DNA of 64,000 nt, from positions 248,001-312,000 of the forward strand of contig CALSOP010000002.1 in the NCBI GenBank assembly GCA_943788005.1, read 5' to 3'. Under the pieces are notes generated by a model, which worked only from the letters and a program-made list of their open reading frames with translations, made no database searches and had not been told where the DNA came from. Positions 1 through 10,192 of this stretch are shown here, in pieces; position 1 is the stretch's first letter, and each line of letters opens with the position of its first letter. The DNA is from an uncultured Gammaproteobacteria bacterium. GTDB lineage: Bacteria > Pseudomonadota > Gammaproteobacteria > Eutrophobiales > Eutrophobiaceae. Both the position numbers and the translations under genes were made by a program.

Positions 1-1
1 A

Positions 2-619
2 GCCTGGCCACAAAAAATAAGTGATCTTTATCGCGGAGAGCCACTACTCATTACCGCAAAAGCGAAACAACTACCCAATGCAATCAATATCAGCGGCGAT
101 GTAGCCAATGATAACTGGTCATCAAAGTTAACGTTAAACGGTGGTCAAACCCGACAAGGCATTTCTACTCTTTGGGCAAGGAACAAAATCGCTGCATTAA
201 TGGAACAAAAACGTGACAACGAATTTGAATCTATAAAACAACTGATCATTGATACTGCATTAGAGCATCATCTGGTCAGTAAATTTACCAGCCTTGTTGC
301 CGTCGATGTCACACCGGTACGACCACTGGATAAAACTCTGGACTCGCATGCGATACCAACACATCTACCTGCCGGTTGGGATCATAAGAAAGTGTTTGGT
401 CAACCTTTTCCGGCAACAGCAACTGACGCACGGCTTAATTTCATCATAGGCATGTTACTGATGCTTCTTACTTCACTTTTAGTCTTATGCCTGCATGGAC
501 GCATGACTGCAGGGATGCAGGAGATAGAGAGACGCAGGAAGCCAAAGCCTAGGTACTTAGGGTCGCCTATAGCGCCTACTGTTGGTGTCAGGAACACAAA
601 CCCTAACCCGTCATCATGA
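2..619 (+). CDS. C-terminal part of a VIT/VWA-type marine proteobacterial sortase target protein (5' truncated by window edge)
   Basis: Frame 2 is open from base 2 through the listed ORF; C-terminal FPATATDARLNFIIGMLLMLLTSLLVL resembles a sorting signal (TAT motif plus TM segment); directly followed by a sortase gene. Confidence 0.7.
   Translation, partial: AWPQKISDLYRGEPLLITAKAKQLPNAINISGDVANDNWSSKLTLNGGQTRQGISTLWARNKIAALMEQKRDNEFESIKQLIIDTALEHHLVSKFTSLVAVDVTPVRPLDKTLDSHAIPTHLPAGWDHKKVFGQPFPATATDARLNFIIGMLLMLLTSLLVLCLHGRMTAGMQEIERRRKPKPRYLGSPIAPTVGVRNTNPNPSS
501..549. repeat. Dispersed 49-nt GGA-hairpin repeat, copy A
   Basis: 43/49 identical to 41936-41984; contains CTGC-AGGGAT-GCAG hairpin. 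Confidence 0.7.
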
Positions 620-1200
620 TTCGTACGTTTAAGAAAGTACTAATAATATTCCTCCCCCTCTGCGGCTTATGGTTCATAGGACAAGGTTCCTATATCCATG
701 CCAAGGCGGTGGTCGCACAACTCCTCCTGGAGACAGCATGGACAGAAACGCTCGGTGGCAATAAGGAGGTGAAACCTTGGCCATGGTCAGATACCTGGCC
801 CGTCGCTCGTCTAAGTGCACCCGCCCTTGGTATTAGTCGCATCGTCCTGGCCGGAGCCAGTGGTTCTTCACTGGCTTTCGGCCCAGGGCATCTTTTTGGT
901 AGTACGCCGCCAGGCGAAAACGGCAATATTATTATCTCAGGACATCGAGACACTCATTTTTCTTTTCTGGAAAATATAAAGAAAGGCGATCATTTAGAAC
1001 TTCAATCAAATAAAAAAACGAGTGCTTATCAAGTCACCGATATACAGATTATCGATAAGACAAAAGTAGAAGCTATTCCTGTCGATTCAGAAAACAAATT
1101 GATTTTAATCACCTGTTATCCCTTTGACGCCATTCAATCAGGCGGACCATTACGTTACATGATTACCGCTAAATTCAAACATTCATTTATTCTTAGTTGA
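616..1200 (+). CDS. Class GN-type sortase
   Basis: SGHRDTHF and LITCYPF motifs (catalytic His/Cys of sortases), N-terminal TM; overlaps the preceding CDS by 4 nt. Confidence 0.85.
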   Translation: MIRTFKKVLIIFLPLCGLWFIGQGSYIHAKAVVAQLLLETAWTETLGGNKEVKPWPWSDTWPVARLSAPALGISRIVLAGASGSSLAFGPGHLFGSTPPGENGNIIISGHRDTHFSFLENIKKGDHLELQSNKKTSAYQVTDIQIIDKTKVEAIPVDSENKLILITCYPFDAIQSGGPLRYMITAKFKHSFILS

Positions 1201-1209
1201 GGAAATCTT

Positions 1210-2535
1210 ATGCACGCATTATTAAAATCAACCTGTGAAATTCCCGTACCTAAAGAACGTTCACTAAGATTAACCGAGCAGGTTAATCCCGTTTTAAGCA
1301 ACGAAGTACGACGACGCTTGCGCTATATGCACATGCAAAGTTTTGATCAGATACAAGGCGGTCTGTTATCGCCGATTAAATTTATTGATCGCGACAGCAC
1401 AGAATATTCTTTAGTTGTAGCTGCTGATCAGGACAAGAGTGAAGAACGTATGGCAATGACCACTTTAGATAATGCCTCTGCATTACTCGATCCCGTGTGG
1501 GGAGGCGTTTATCAATACTCTACACAGGGAAAATGGGATGTCCCTCACTATCGTAAAACCATGGCGGCTCAAGCAGGCCACCTCCGTTTGTATGCATTGG
1601 CCTACGCGCAAATGAAATTGAGTCAATACAACGATGTGTGTGATTCGATTCAATCGTATATAAAGAACTTTATGACTTCAGGTTCTGGTGCATTTTATTC
1701 GGGCCAATCCGATTGCATCGCTGGCATTAATCCAATGCTGTATTTTTCACTTAACAATACAAGTCGGAAAAAAATTGGCATACCAGAAGTCGATAAACGT
1801 ATACACACTAGAGAAAATGGTTGGATTATTGAGGCCTTGGCAACACATTTTGAATACTGTGACAATCAAAATAGTTTAACTATGGCCATTGAAGCTGCCA
1901 GTTGGATAAACCAGTATTGTCGTGATAAAGATAATGGTTATTTGACTAATACAACGAGCCAAACACCATTGTATCTGTCAGATACACTTTCGATGGCCAG
2001 AGCAATGTTACAACTATATCGCGCGACGCTTGATAACCAGTATCTAAAGTTGGCATGCAATTCAGCACATTTTATTAATCGCAATTTCAAAAATGAGATT
2101 TGCGGTTATAACAGTAGATTACACTCTAAAAATGAAACGACACCCCCTCGACAAATTGACGAAAATATCTCACTAACCCGTTTCGCTAATTTACTAAGTT
2201 ACTATAGTGATGAAAAAGAATTCACAAAGATGGCAAAGCATGGTTTGCGCTATCTATGCATCCCGGAGATTGCAACAGCGCGCATGGAAGAAGCCGGCAT
2301 ATTGCTTATTGATCGTGAGATGTCTTCAACACCTTTTACTATTACAATTCATGGAAAAAGATATGACCCTGTTTTAAAAGCGTTTGTAAAGATCGCCCAG
2401 CGTAATGCAGCCTGGTATAAGTTGATTAAGGTCAATTCAGCAGCGTCTGCTTCCGCCTCAATTGAGATTGATGGCATAAAATCAAAAGCGGTAACATCTC
2501 CTGAGAAACTTCAGCAGTTACTTCAAAGTCACTAG
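1210..2535 (+). CDS. YyaL/thioredoxin-domain-protein-like C-terminal (alpha/alpha toroid) protein without an N-terminal thioredoxin domain
   Basis: LLDPVWGGVYQYSTQGKWDVPHYRKTMAAQAGHLRLYALAY resembles the DUF255/YyaL downstream region. Confidence 0.55.
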   Translation: MHALLKSTCEIPVPKERSLRLTEQVNPVLSNEVRRRLRYMHMQSFDQIQGGLLSPIKFIDRDSTEYSLVVAADQDKSEERMAMTTLDNASALLDPVWGGVYQYSTQGKWDVPHYRKTMAAQAGHLRLYALAYAQMKLSQYNDVCDSIQSYIKNFMTSGSGAFYSGQSDCIAGINPMLYFSLNNTSRKKIGIPEVDKRIHTRENGWIIEALATHFEYCDNQNSLTMAIEAASWINQYCRDKDNGYLTNTTSQTPLYLSDTLSMARAMLQLYRATLDNQYLKLACNSAHFINRNFKNEICGYNSRLHSKNETTPPRQIDENISLTRFANLLSYYSDEKEFTKMAKHGLRYLCIPEIATARMEEAGILLIDREMSSTPFTITIHGKRYDPVLKAFVKIAQRNAAWYKLIKVNSAASASASIEIDGIKSKAVTSPEKLQQLLQSH

Positions 2536-2715
2536 TTATTTTCAAAGCAAAGCACTTGACACTTATACTAAATAGGCAGAGACTCGCGCGCCATGAACAC
2601 TCAAACACACACAATATTAATTTCAACTTGGCTGCATCTTCTGCTGAAGCGAGTCAACTATTGTCTGTGTGCCGGAGAATCATAAAGCTTAATTAACAAA
2701 AATACTGATTCATAT

Positions 2716-2753
2716 AAAAAGGCCACAGGATAAAACCTGAGGCCTTTTTTTTT
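2716..2753 (+). terminator. Rho-independent terminator
   Basis: aaaaaGGCCaCAGG ataaaa CCTGaGGCCttttttttt. Confidence 0.8.
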
Positions 2754-2899
2754 ATGTACTGTATGCCGCAAGAGGATACGATTACAGGACGTAATCGGTA
2801 GAGTCGAGTCTGCAACAGAGACCGAGGAGTCCGTAGCCGCGTTCTCCATGAATGGAGTGTAGAACAGGAACCCATAGAGCGAGTTAACCGGAGTAAAAC

Positions 2900-3784
2900 A
2901 TGCAAGTCATAACAGCCTATATTTCAATTGTCCTCATTTGGGCTACAACGCCACTGGCTATCCAATGGAGTAGTGAGTCCGTGGGCTTTCTGTTTGGCAT
3001 ATCTAGCAGAATGATTCTCGGTGCTATTCTTGCTTTAATCATTATCGTACTACTTGGTAAACGCTTAGCCACGCATCGTAAGGCTCTGCAAACTTATGTT
3101 GCCTCTGGATTGGGTTTATTTACTGCCATGTTGACGGTGTATTGGAGTGCCCAATATATCCCTTCGGGCTGGATCTCTATCATCTACGGCGTAACACCTA
3201 TTATTACTGGTTTATTTGCCATGAAATTACTTGGTGAACGCGGTTTAACATTGTTTCGAACTTTAGCGATCATTATGAGTATTATTGGCTTATACATCAT
3301 GCTTAACACTGGACTGCAATTCGGATCAAACACTACCTACGGTATTATTGGCGTCATCGCATCATCGGTGTTTTATTCACTGAGCATGGTTATGGTTAAA
3401 AAAATCGATGCTGATATTGATACTTATTCAACAGTGACAGGAGGCTTACTTGTGTCTGCCATTTTATATATTGCTGTTTGGTTTGGCTCTGGGATTGAAA
3501 TCCCCCCTGAAATACCCTTTCGAGCAGGGGCAGCCATATTTTATCTAGCTACCGTAGGTTCTTTGCTGGGGTTCTTCTTATTTTACTTCGTACTAAAACG
3601 AGTTGAGGCAACACGAACTTCATTAATAACATTGATAGTCCCCGTGTGTGCACTCATGCTCGGTCATTTTCTTAATGATGAGGCGATAACTAGTGAAGTC
3701 ATCACTGGATGTGCCATGATCTTATCGGGCTTGCTTTTATTCGAATTTGAAGGTGCAATACGCCATATAAAAATAATCGATTAA
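2900..3784 (+). CDS. EamA/DMT family transporter
   Basis: ~10 TM segments, EamA-like sequence (WATTPLAIQWSSE..., GITPIITGLFA...). Confidence 0.85.
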   Translation: MQVITAYISIVLIWATTPLAIQWSSESVGFLFGISSRMILGAILALIIIVLLGKRLATHRKALQTYVASGLGLFTAMLTVYWSAQYIPSGWISIIYGVTPIITGLFAMKLLGERGLTLFRTLAIIMSIIGLYIMLNTGLQFGSNTTYGIIGVIASSVFYSLSMVMVKKIDADIDTYSTVTGGLLVSAILYIAVWFGSGIEIPPEIPFRAGAAIFYLATVGSLLGFFLFYFVLKRVEATRTSLITLIVPVCALMLGHFLNDEAITSEVITGCAMILSGLLLFEFEGAIRHIKIID

Positions 3785-3806
3785 TCATAAATTCTGGAGA
3801 TTTACC

Positions 3807-4597
3807 ATGGGCGACACTTTAATAGCATTACTAACGAATATCGCTATTGCCGCTGCCATTTTATTTGGTGGCATTTGGCTGGCTAAGCAAATTAAAAAAT
3901 ATGTTGTATTAATGATGGAAAAACGCAATGTCGATGCATTGCTTGCTTCATTTTCTAGCAATATAGTCTATGTCGCTCTGGTCGCTTTTGTTGTAATTGC
4001 AGCACTGAGTCAACTTGGAATCCAAACCACATCATTTGTTGCATTATTGGTGCCGCAGGCTTAGCCATTGGTTTGGCATTACAAGGTTCTTTGGCTAATT
4101 TTGCATCGGGTGTAATGATCATTGCTTTTCGTCCATTCAAAGTCGGCGACTTTATCGAAGCCGGCGGCGTTGCAGGTGTAGTCGAAGGCATTCAAATCTT
4201 CTCAACACAAATGCGTACCGGTGATAACAAAGCCATCATTCTTCCTAACTCTGGCATTACTAGTGGCAACATAACTAATTATTCTGCGAAAGATACCCGC
4301 CGTGTTGATATGGTCTTTGGTATTGGCTATGACGATGACATTAAGAAGACAAAAGATATATTAATGGAACTAATCACAGACGACGAAAGAATACTAAAAG
4401 ACCCTGAGCCGCTCGTTGCTGTTTCTGAGCTGGGCGATAGCAGTGTTAATTTTGTTGTCCGTCCTTGGGTTAACTCTGCTGATTTTTGGGGTGTTAAATT
4501 TGATTATACAGAAGCTGTTAAATTACGTTTTGATAAAGAAGGCATCTCTATTCCTTATCCTCAACAGGATCTACATCTACATAAAGTAGAAAAATAA
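3807..4597 (+). pseudogene. Small-conductance mechanosensitive channel (MscS family), interrupted by a frameshift near 4046
   Basis: ORFs 3807-4064 and 4073-4597 join as ...SFVALL/IGAAGLAIGLALQGSLANFASGVMIIAFRPFKVGDFI, the MscS core, only if the frame changes. Confidence 0.8.
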
Positions 4598-4611
4598 AAT
4601 CTTATAAATAA

Positions 4612-4658
4612 AAAAACCAGCCAACCTTTAAAGATGAGGTTGGCTGGTTTTGTTTTTT
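4612..4658 (+). terminator. Rho-independent terminator
   Basis: AAACCAGCCAACCT ttaaagatg AGGTTGGCTGGTTTtgtttttt. Confidence 0.9.
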
Positions 4659-4694
4659 AGTTTAATAATTCAAACAGTTGCTGTTCTAAATTAA

Positions 4695-5009
4695 TTAAAC
4701 GACTTTCTTTACTAAGAAATGATAACCTGCGACAACCTCATCTTGTGGCTGACCTAGTGATCCGCTAATACCCAAATCGTCAACCTTGCCGAGACTCAAT
4801 CCACCACCAAGTACTACTCCATTTCTGATAATGCCCTTCTTTACATTAAAGAGCACATTGCCATCAGTATCACTTATTAGGCCATGCTTTACTTTCCCAA
4901 CAGGATTGCCTGCTCCCGCTGCTTCGCCATCTCTGACTACTCCAGCCCATACATTTCCGACTATTTTACCTGAATCATCTTGGACTAAGCCATTATCAAA
5001 ACTTGCCAT
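4695..5009 (-). CDS. 4-fold beta-flower-like repeat protein
   Basis: Repeated units such as GLVQDDSGKIVGNVWAGVVRDG / GLISDTDGNVLFNVKKGIIRNG. Confidence 0.5.
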   Translation of the reverse strand: MASFDNGLVQDDSGKIVGNVWAGVVRDGEAAGAGNPVGKVKHGLISDTDGNVLFNVKKGIIRNGVVLGGGLSLGKVDDLGISGSLGQPQDEVVAGYHFLVKKVV

Positions 5010-5330
5010 ATTCTTACTACCCCTAACTTATATCCACCTTATTATTTATATGCTCCCAATGTGGTGGTTACCATTGTCAGCTCACTTGTTTAGACTAATT
5101 TTAAATTCAAGCAGAATCTTAAATCAAGAAAAACCGAACGACACAACTCGCTCTGTATTGCCTATATATAAGTATAAAAATGATGTAAAAAGTCAGAATT
5201 ATTAATTTACTGGCTTCTATTAAAGTGATTTATTAAGAAAAATCAGGTTTTATCAATCGTTGATAACAACCTTTTGTCATGATCAAAATTGTGCGTTAGC
5301 GGGGGTTTATAAGTCTAGGCAATGCCTTAA

Positions 5331-5981
5331 TTAAATAATTATCGAGTACATGAACTGTTGAAAACCAGATATAAGCGGTCCGATTATTTCAAACAAAACA
5401 CCACTGACTAATAATAAGACAAGGATAATCAAACCATAAGGCTCGATTTTCGCATACCGAGATGCAATTGATTCTGGTAAAAGAGAGAAAACCACGCGAC
5501 TACCGTCTAGTGGTGGCAACGGAAATAGATTAAGAATCATCAATAAACTATTGATGACGATACCTGCCCAAGCCATTAATGTTAAAATATGCGCTACCGA
5601 GTTACCTTGATCAGCAGCAGTAATAAACAATTTAGCAATGAGCAACCAAAAAGCAACCATAAGCAAGTTTGCACCAGGACCGGCTAATGCAACCAATGCA
5701 ATATCGCGTTTTTTATTATTAAGCTGATTCCAGTTTACAGGTACTGGCTTTGCCCAACCGAATATAAACCCACTGGCAAAGAACATAATCAACGGCACCA
5801 CAACGGTACCCACTGGGTCAATATGCTTTAATGGATTGATCGATAATCTTCCCATGTCTTTTGCCGTTGAGTCTCCCAACATCATGGCAGCCCAACCATG
5901 TCCTACTTCATGCAAGGTAATTGCAAAAAGTACCGGAACACTCCAGACAAGGATTTGGTAAAAAATAGAAAGTTCAGACAT
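5331..5981 (-). CDS. Site-2 protease family (M50) metalloprotease
   Basis: HEVGH zinc motif and PLPPLDGSRV, multiple TMs. Confidence 0.9.
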   Translation of the reverse strand: MSELSIFYQILVWSVPVLFAITLHEVGHGWAAMMLGDSTAKDMGRLSINPLKHIDPVGTVVVPLIMFFASGFIFGWAKPVPVNWNQLNNKKRDIALVALAGPGANLLMVAFWLLIAKLFITAADQGNSVAHILTLMAWAGIVINSLLMILNLFPLPPLDGSRVVFSLLPESIASRYAKIEPYGLIILVLLLVSGVLFEIIGPLISGFQQFMYSIII

Positions 5982-6018
5982 GTATTAATTGAAAATAATA
6001 TTTGGTTATAAAATATCA

Positions 6019-6882
6019 CTAATCCTGTGTGCCAAGGAGCCATGCGTCAGTGTCAAGTGCTTGTGCATTTACAACGGCACCCAAATGTTCAAACTCAAAT
6101 GCATTGGTGTCCAATAAATGCGATGGAACAACATTTTGAATACTGGTAAATATTGACTCTACCCTACCAGGTTTTTGTGTGTTCCATTCAGACAACATTT
6201 TCTTAATCGCTTGTCGCTGCATATTGTCCTGCGACCCACATAAGGTACAAGGAATAATTGGAAAAGCCTTTTCTTCAGAATAAGATTTTATATCTGTTTC
6301 AGCACAGTACGCTAATGGGCGAATCACAACATTCTCACCATCATCACTTAATAACTTTGCTGGCATTGATTTTAGCTTGCCACCGTAAAACATATTTAAA
6401 AATAAGGTTTCAATAATATCTTCACGATGATGTCCTAAGGCTATCTTGGTATACCCCTGTTCTTTAGCAAAACGGTAAATAATGCCCCTACGCAGCCGTG
6501 AACATAAACCACAATATGTTTTATTCTCAGGGATAACGCGCTTAACAACACTGTAGGTATCTTCTTCAATAATATGATATTCAATACCCAGCGCATCAAG
6601 ATAGTCGGGTAAGACATGCTCAGGAAAACCGGGTTGTTTTTGATCAAGATTTACAGCGATCAATTCAAACTCTACCGGGGCATTTCGCTGCAAGCTTTGC
6701 AAGATATCCAACATCGTATAAGAATCAGCGCCACCTGATAGGCAAACCATAACCCGATCACCGGCTTCTATCATATTAAAATCAGCAATGGCACGACCGA
6801 CATTGCGTCGTAAACGTTTATGCAATTTATCGTGATTATATTTTTCTTTACGTTGCGCGACTTGCATCTTAGGCTTGACCAC
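6019..6882 (-). CDS. ttcA: tRNA 2-thiocytidine(32) synthetase TtcA
   Basis: PP-loop [49 protein letters not shown]. Confidence 0.93.
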   Translation of the reverse strand: MVKPKMQVAQRKEKYNHDKLHKRLRRNVGRAIADFNMIEAGDRVMVCLSGGADSYTMLDILQSLQRNAPVEFELIAVNLDQKQPGFPEHVLPDYLDALGIEYHIIEEDTYSVVKRVIPENKTYCGLCSRLRRGIIYRFAKEQGYTKIALGHHREDIIETLFLNMFYGGKLKSMPAKLLSDDGENVVIRPLAYCAETDIKSYSEEKAFPIIPCTLCGSQDNMQRQAIKKMLSEWNTQKPGRVESIFTSIQNVVPSHLLDTNAFEFEHLGAVVNAQALDTDAWLLGTQD

Positions 6883-7261
6883 CTGTTCCTGTACAAGGAA
6901 AACTTTTTGTAAGTGCTTCTAAAGCCAATGTTTGCGCAGCTTCTTTAGAACGTGAAGATTGCTTACGTAAGTAGGCAATAACCTTATCAGTGACTTCTTC
7001 TTTCGGATTCAGCTGTGGGTTTATACAAAAAAATGGAGCGCTTTGTTCTGCTTGTTGCAACTTTATTACTGTTAAGACCAGGCCAACAACATACTGTACA
7101 CAACCATTATTTGGCGCGCCTGGTGCTGAACCTTTCTCACAGCTTTCGAGAAGTTCTCCTGCCGTCAATAATTCAGACTCTTCTTCCTCTGCGAGTACTA
7201 TATTTGTATTAAGCAGTCCTATGCTTAGAAAAATTAATATCGTTTTCTTTATCAAGCTCAT
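6869..7261 (-). CDS. Rap1a/Tai-like small secreted protein
   Basis: Signal peptide; ELLESCEKG...[10 protein letters not shown]...FFCIN...KVIAYLR Cys pattern. Confidence 0.6.
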   Translation of the reverse strand: MSLIKKTILIFLSIGLLNTNIVLAEEEESELLTAGELLESCEKGSAPGAPNNGCVQYVVGLVLTVIKLQQAEQSAPFFCINPQLNPKEEVTDKVIAYLRKQSSRSKEAAQTLALEALTKSFPCTGTGGQA

Positions 7262-7325
7262 TTCTCTTCCTCAGTTAAATCGCCAAAGGCGCCGTAGTTT
7301 ATCACTATCCGGTGTAATTATTCCG

Positions 7326-7928
7326 TCAAAATGATGATCCTGGTTGTATTAGAAATTCCAACTCATTTGCACTGGAAAGTCGGTTTAACACTTTGTTTCG
7401 ATGTGGAAATCGACGAAATCGTTCAATAACTTCTTTGTGTTTTTCAGCATATTGCAAATAACCCTGAAACCCGTCCTTCAAATCTTCAGGCACTTCAAAG
7501 AGAAGCTTCTGAAATAATGAAACACATTGACACTGATTATCCAGATTCTCTGAATGTTCCAGCAGCATGTAATAAAAGACTCTTTCGATAAAACGTAATG
7601 AGCTATCATAATTTTTACCAATGCCTTCTAATGCAATTTTCAAAGCCTTGCTGTCTTGTGAAAAAGCATCGAGACTATCGCGATTAATAACTCGTGAAAA
7701 TTGATCTAATATGATAATCAGTGCTAACTGACCTTTTATACTGTTTAACCAATCACCCAGTTCATCGTTAATGGCTAATCGATATAGCTCTCCAAACCGC
7801 TCCTTTATAACATGGTCGGTTTTCGCATCCTTGCCCCACCACAAGCCAGACTGTTGCCTTATGATTTTTTTTTGATCGGTCTCTGTCCCAAACCAAAAAG
7901 AAAGTACTTTATTGATATCTTCAATCAA
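7326..7928 (-). CDS. DUF924 family protein
   Basis: VLSFWFGTETDQ..., LILDQFSRVINRDS, FYYMLLEHSEN. Confidence 0.85.
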   Translation of the reverse strand: MIEDINKVLSFWFGTETDQKKIIRQQSGLWWGKDAKTDHVIKERFGELYRLAINDELGDWLNSIKGQLALIIILDQFSRVINRDSLDAFSQDSKALKIALEGIGKNYDSSLRFIERVFYYMLLEHSENLDNQCQCVSLFQKLLFEVPEDLKDGFQGYLQYAEKHKEVIERFRRFPHRNKVLNRLSSANELEFLIQPGSSF

Positions 7929-7950
7929 TATATATACCTAATACCAAGTA

Positions 7951-8139
7951 TTAGCCACTTACCAAAGCAATTAATAGAAGAACAAATAATACAACTGCAC
8001 CAATGGGTATTAATGCACCTTTCCAATCTGGGTTTTCTATCTGTTGACTATGCTCCATCTCTTTTTTTGCACCCGGCCAAAAGAAAAAGAGTATCGCAAT
8101 CATAACAATGACTAGTGTTACTTGTTCCCAAACTGGCAT
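7951..8139 (-). CDS. Small membrane protein, unknown function
   Basis: Two hydrophobic stretches; 62 aa. Confidence 0.4.
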   Translation of the reverse strand: MPVWEQVTLVIVMIAILFFFWPGAKKEMEHSQQIENPDWKGALIPIGAVVLFVLLLIALVSG

Positions 8140-8298
8140 AGTCGTCTAATCCTTTCGTTCATTAAATTATAGAAACAGGATAATCAGTATAACTTTGAAT
8201 CAACTACGGTCACAGACCATCCTGTATATTTTTGGAGACTCTTTCAATAACATCCTTTACCCTTGATAATTACTTGAAGAAACTAAATATAATTCTAA

Positions 8299-8691
8299 AT
8301 GGATCATACAGCTCTTAATGAAGGCCTGACCTTACTGGCAATATCTTTACTTGTCGTTTGGGTTTTAAAACGAATTAAACTACCCCCAATTTTGGGTTAC
8401 CTATTTGTCGGTGTTCTAGTCGGCCCATATTCATTAGGCTGGTTGCCCGAGGGTGAACATATCAAGACTCTGGCAGAGATTGGAGTGGTGTTTCTGCTCT
8501 TTATGGTTGGTCTCGAATTCTCATTATCAAGACTGATAGCGATGAGAGCGACTGTTTTTGGTCTAGGTAGTTGTCAGGTTGTTATTTCGACCTTATCCGG
8601 TGGGTTTATTGCCTGGCTAACAGGTATCGAATGGCAAGCAGCATTGGTCGTCGGCGGTGCGCTGGCGCTTTCTTCAACAGCAATTGTTGCC
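8299..8691 (+). pseudogene. KefB/CPA2-type monovalent cation:proton antiporter, N-terminal fragment cut by IS copy 1
   Basis: LKLPPILGYLFVGVLVGP-like start, VFLLFMVGLEFSL, ALALSSTAIVA then IS terminus. Confidence 0.85.
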
Positions 8692-8774
8692 TGTACCCCG
8701 TCAGCACCATGTGGACCAACTAGCCTGATTGTCTAAGAGATAGTTTTAGTTCATCGTTAACCCAAGAGGAAACG

Positions 8775-9137
8775 ATGATGACAAGTAAAAGAAGTGTAGA
8801 ACATACTGTGCGCGATATTCGTCGACGCACCCGTAAAAAATATTCAGCAGAAGAAAAAATTCGTATCGTACTTGAAGGCTTACGTGGCGAAGAAAGCATC
8901 GCTGAGCTATGTCGCAAGGAAGGACTAAACCCAAATGTTTACTACCGTTGGTCGAAAGACTTTCTGGAGGCAGGTAAGAAACGTTTATCAGGCGATATCG
9001 TACGTGAAGCGACCTCAGATGAAGTCAAAGAACTGCGTGCTGAAACATCTGCGCTGAAAGAAACCTTAGGCGAAGTAGTCATGGAGAATCGGCTGCTTAA
9101 AAAAAGCGTGCTCGGGGATGGGGAGGACGATATATGA
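8775..9137 (+). CDS. IS transposase OrfA (HTH)
   Basis: EEKIRIVLEGLRGEESIAELCRKEGLNPNVYYRWSKDFLEAGKKRL. Confidence 0.9.
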   Translation: MMTSKRSVEHTVRDIRRRTRKKYSAEEKIRIVLEGLRGEESIAELCRKEGLNPNVYYRWSKDFLEAGKKRLSGDIVREATSDEVKELRAETSALKETLGEVVMENRLLKKSVLGDGEDDI

Positions 9138-10132
9138 GGTACTTAGCATCGGATAAAGTCGAGATTATTCAACTGGTACAGAACTCAGATCTGTCGGTTC
9201 GACAAACGCTGACTCGGCTGGACATTCATAAGTCCACTTTTTACAACTGGCTCAAACGTTATGAAGAGAATGGCGTTGATGGCTTGGAAGACAAGAAGCC
9301 GATTCCCCATGCGGTATGGAATAAAATCACCGAAGACCACTGTGAAGCCGTTATTGAGTTAGCCTTAGAGAAGCCTGATTTGTCTCCACGAGAGTTAGCC
9401 GTAAATTACACTGACAACAAGGCTTACTTCGTCTCAGAATCCACGGTGTACAGGCTGCTGAAAGAACAAGACTTAATTACCAGTCCGGCCTATATCCTGA
9501 TGGAGGCCAGTGATAAGTTTCAACAGCCCACTACGCGCGTGAATGAGATGTGGCAAACGGATTTTACCTATTTCAAGATTATCGGTTGGGGTTGGTATTA
9601 CTTATCCACGGTATTAGATGATTACTCACGTTACATTATTGCCTGGCGTTTATGTACGGGCATGAGTAGCCGTGATGTCTCTGATACGCTGGATGACGCC
9701 TTACGCTTTACGGGACTTGATACAGTAAAGGTAAATCATAAACCGCGTTTACTCAGTGACAATGGCCCGTGTTATATCTCCGGTGAATTAGCCGATTACC
9801 TTGAAGAAAACGGTATGACGCACACTCGAGGTCGACCTTATCATCCACAAACACAAGGCAAGATAGAGCGCTGGCATCGTTCAATGAAGAATCAGATATT
9901 ACTTCACCACTATTATTTCCCCGGGGAACTGGAGGAACAGTTGCAGCGTTTTGTGAGTTATTACAACCATGAGCGTTATCATGAATCACTTGATAACCTG
10001 ACACCGGCTGATGTCTTTTATGGGCGTGGCGAAGAAATACTAAGTCAACGAGAGCTAATCAAACAAAACACGTTAGCGATGAGACGACAAATGCATTACG
10101 ATAAACAACAAGTGAAGCACATAACCTATTGA
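9134..10132 (+). CDS. IS transposase OrfB (DDE integrase core)
   Basis: WQTDFTYFKI...LSDNGPCYIS...HPQTQGKIERWHRSMK; ATGA overlap with OrfA. Confidence 0.93.
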   Translation: MRYLASDKVEIIQLVQNSDLSVRQTLTRLDIHKSTFYNWLKRYEENGVDGLEDKKPIPHAVWNKITEDHCEAVIELALEKPDLSPRELAVNYTDNKAYFVSESTVYRLLKEQDLITSPAYILMEASDKFQQPTTRVNEMWQTDFTYFKIIGWGWYYLSTVLDDYSRYIIAWRLCTGMSSRDVSDTLDDALRFTGLDTVKVNHKPRLLSDNGPCYISGELADYLEENGMTHTRGRPYHPQTQGKIERWHRSMKNQILLHHYYFPGELEEQLQRFVSYYNHERYHESLDNLTPADVFYGRGEEILSQRELIKQNTLAMRRQMHYDKQQVKHITY

Positions 10133-10192
10133 TGAACTAATGTGTCTCTTAAATCAAACCGCTACCTGTCCAAAAGGTTTTGACGACGTACA

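Larger units (their letters stand above)
8692..10192 (+). mobile_element. IS3-family-like insertion sequence, copy 1 (1501 bp)
   Basis: Ends TGTACCCCGTCAGCACC.../...GGTTTTGACGACGTACA (imperfect IRs); same 1501-bp unit at 14451-15951. Confidence 0.9.

Noticed and set aside
3807-4597. Programmed frameshift in MscS
   Set aside because: No slippery heptamer or downstream structure noticed, and MscS family genes are not known for recoding; mutation or sequencing error is simpler.
9753-10004. Antisense ORFs within the IS (also 8720-8934, 14479-14693, 15512-15763)
   Set aside because: Opposite strand of strong transposase genes and duplicated with the IS; no independent support.
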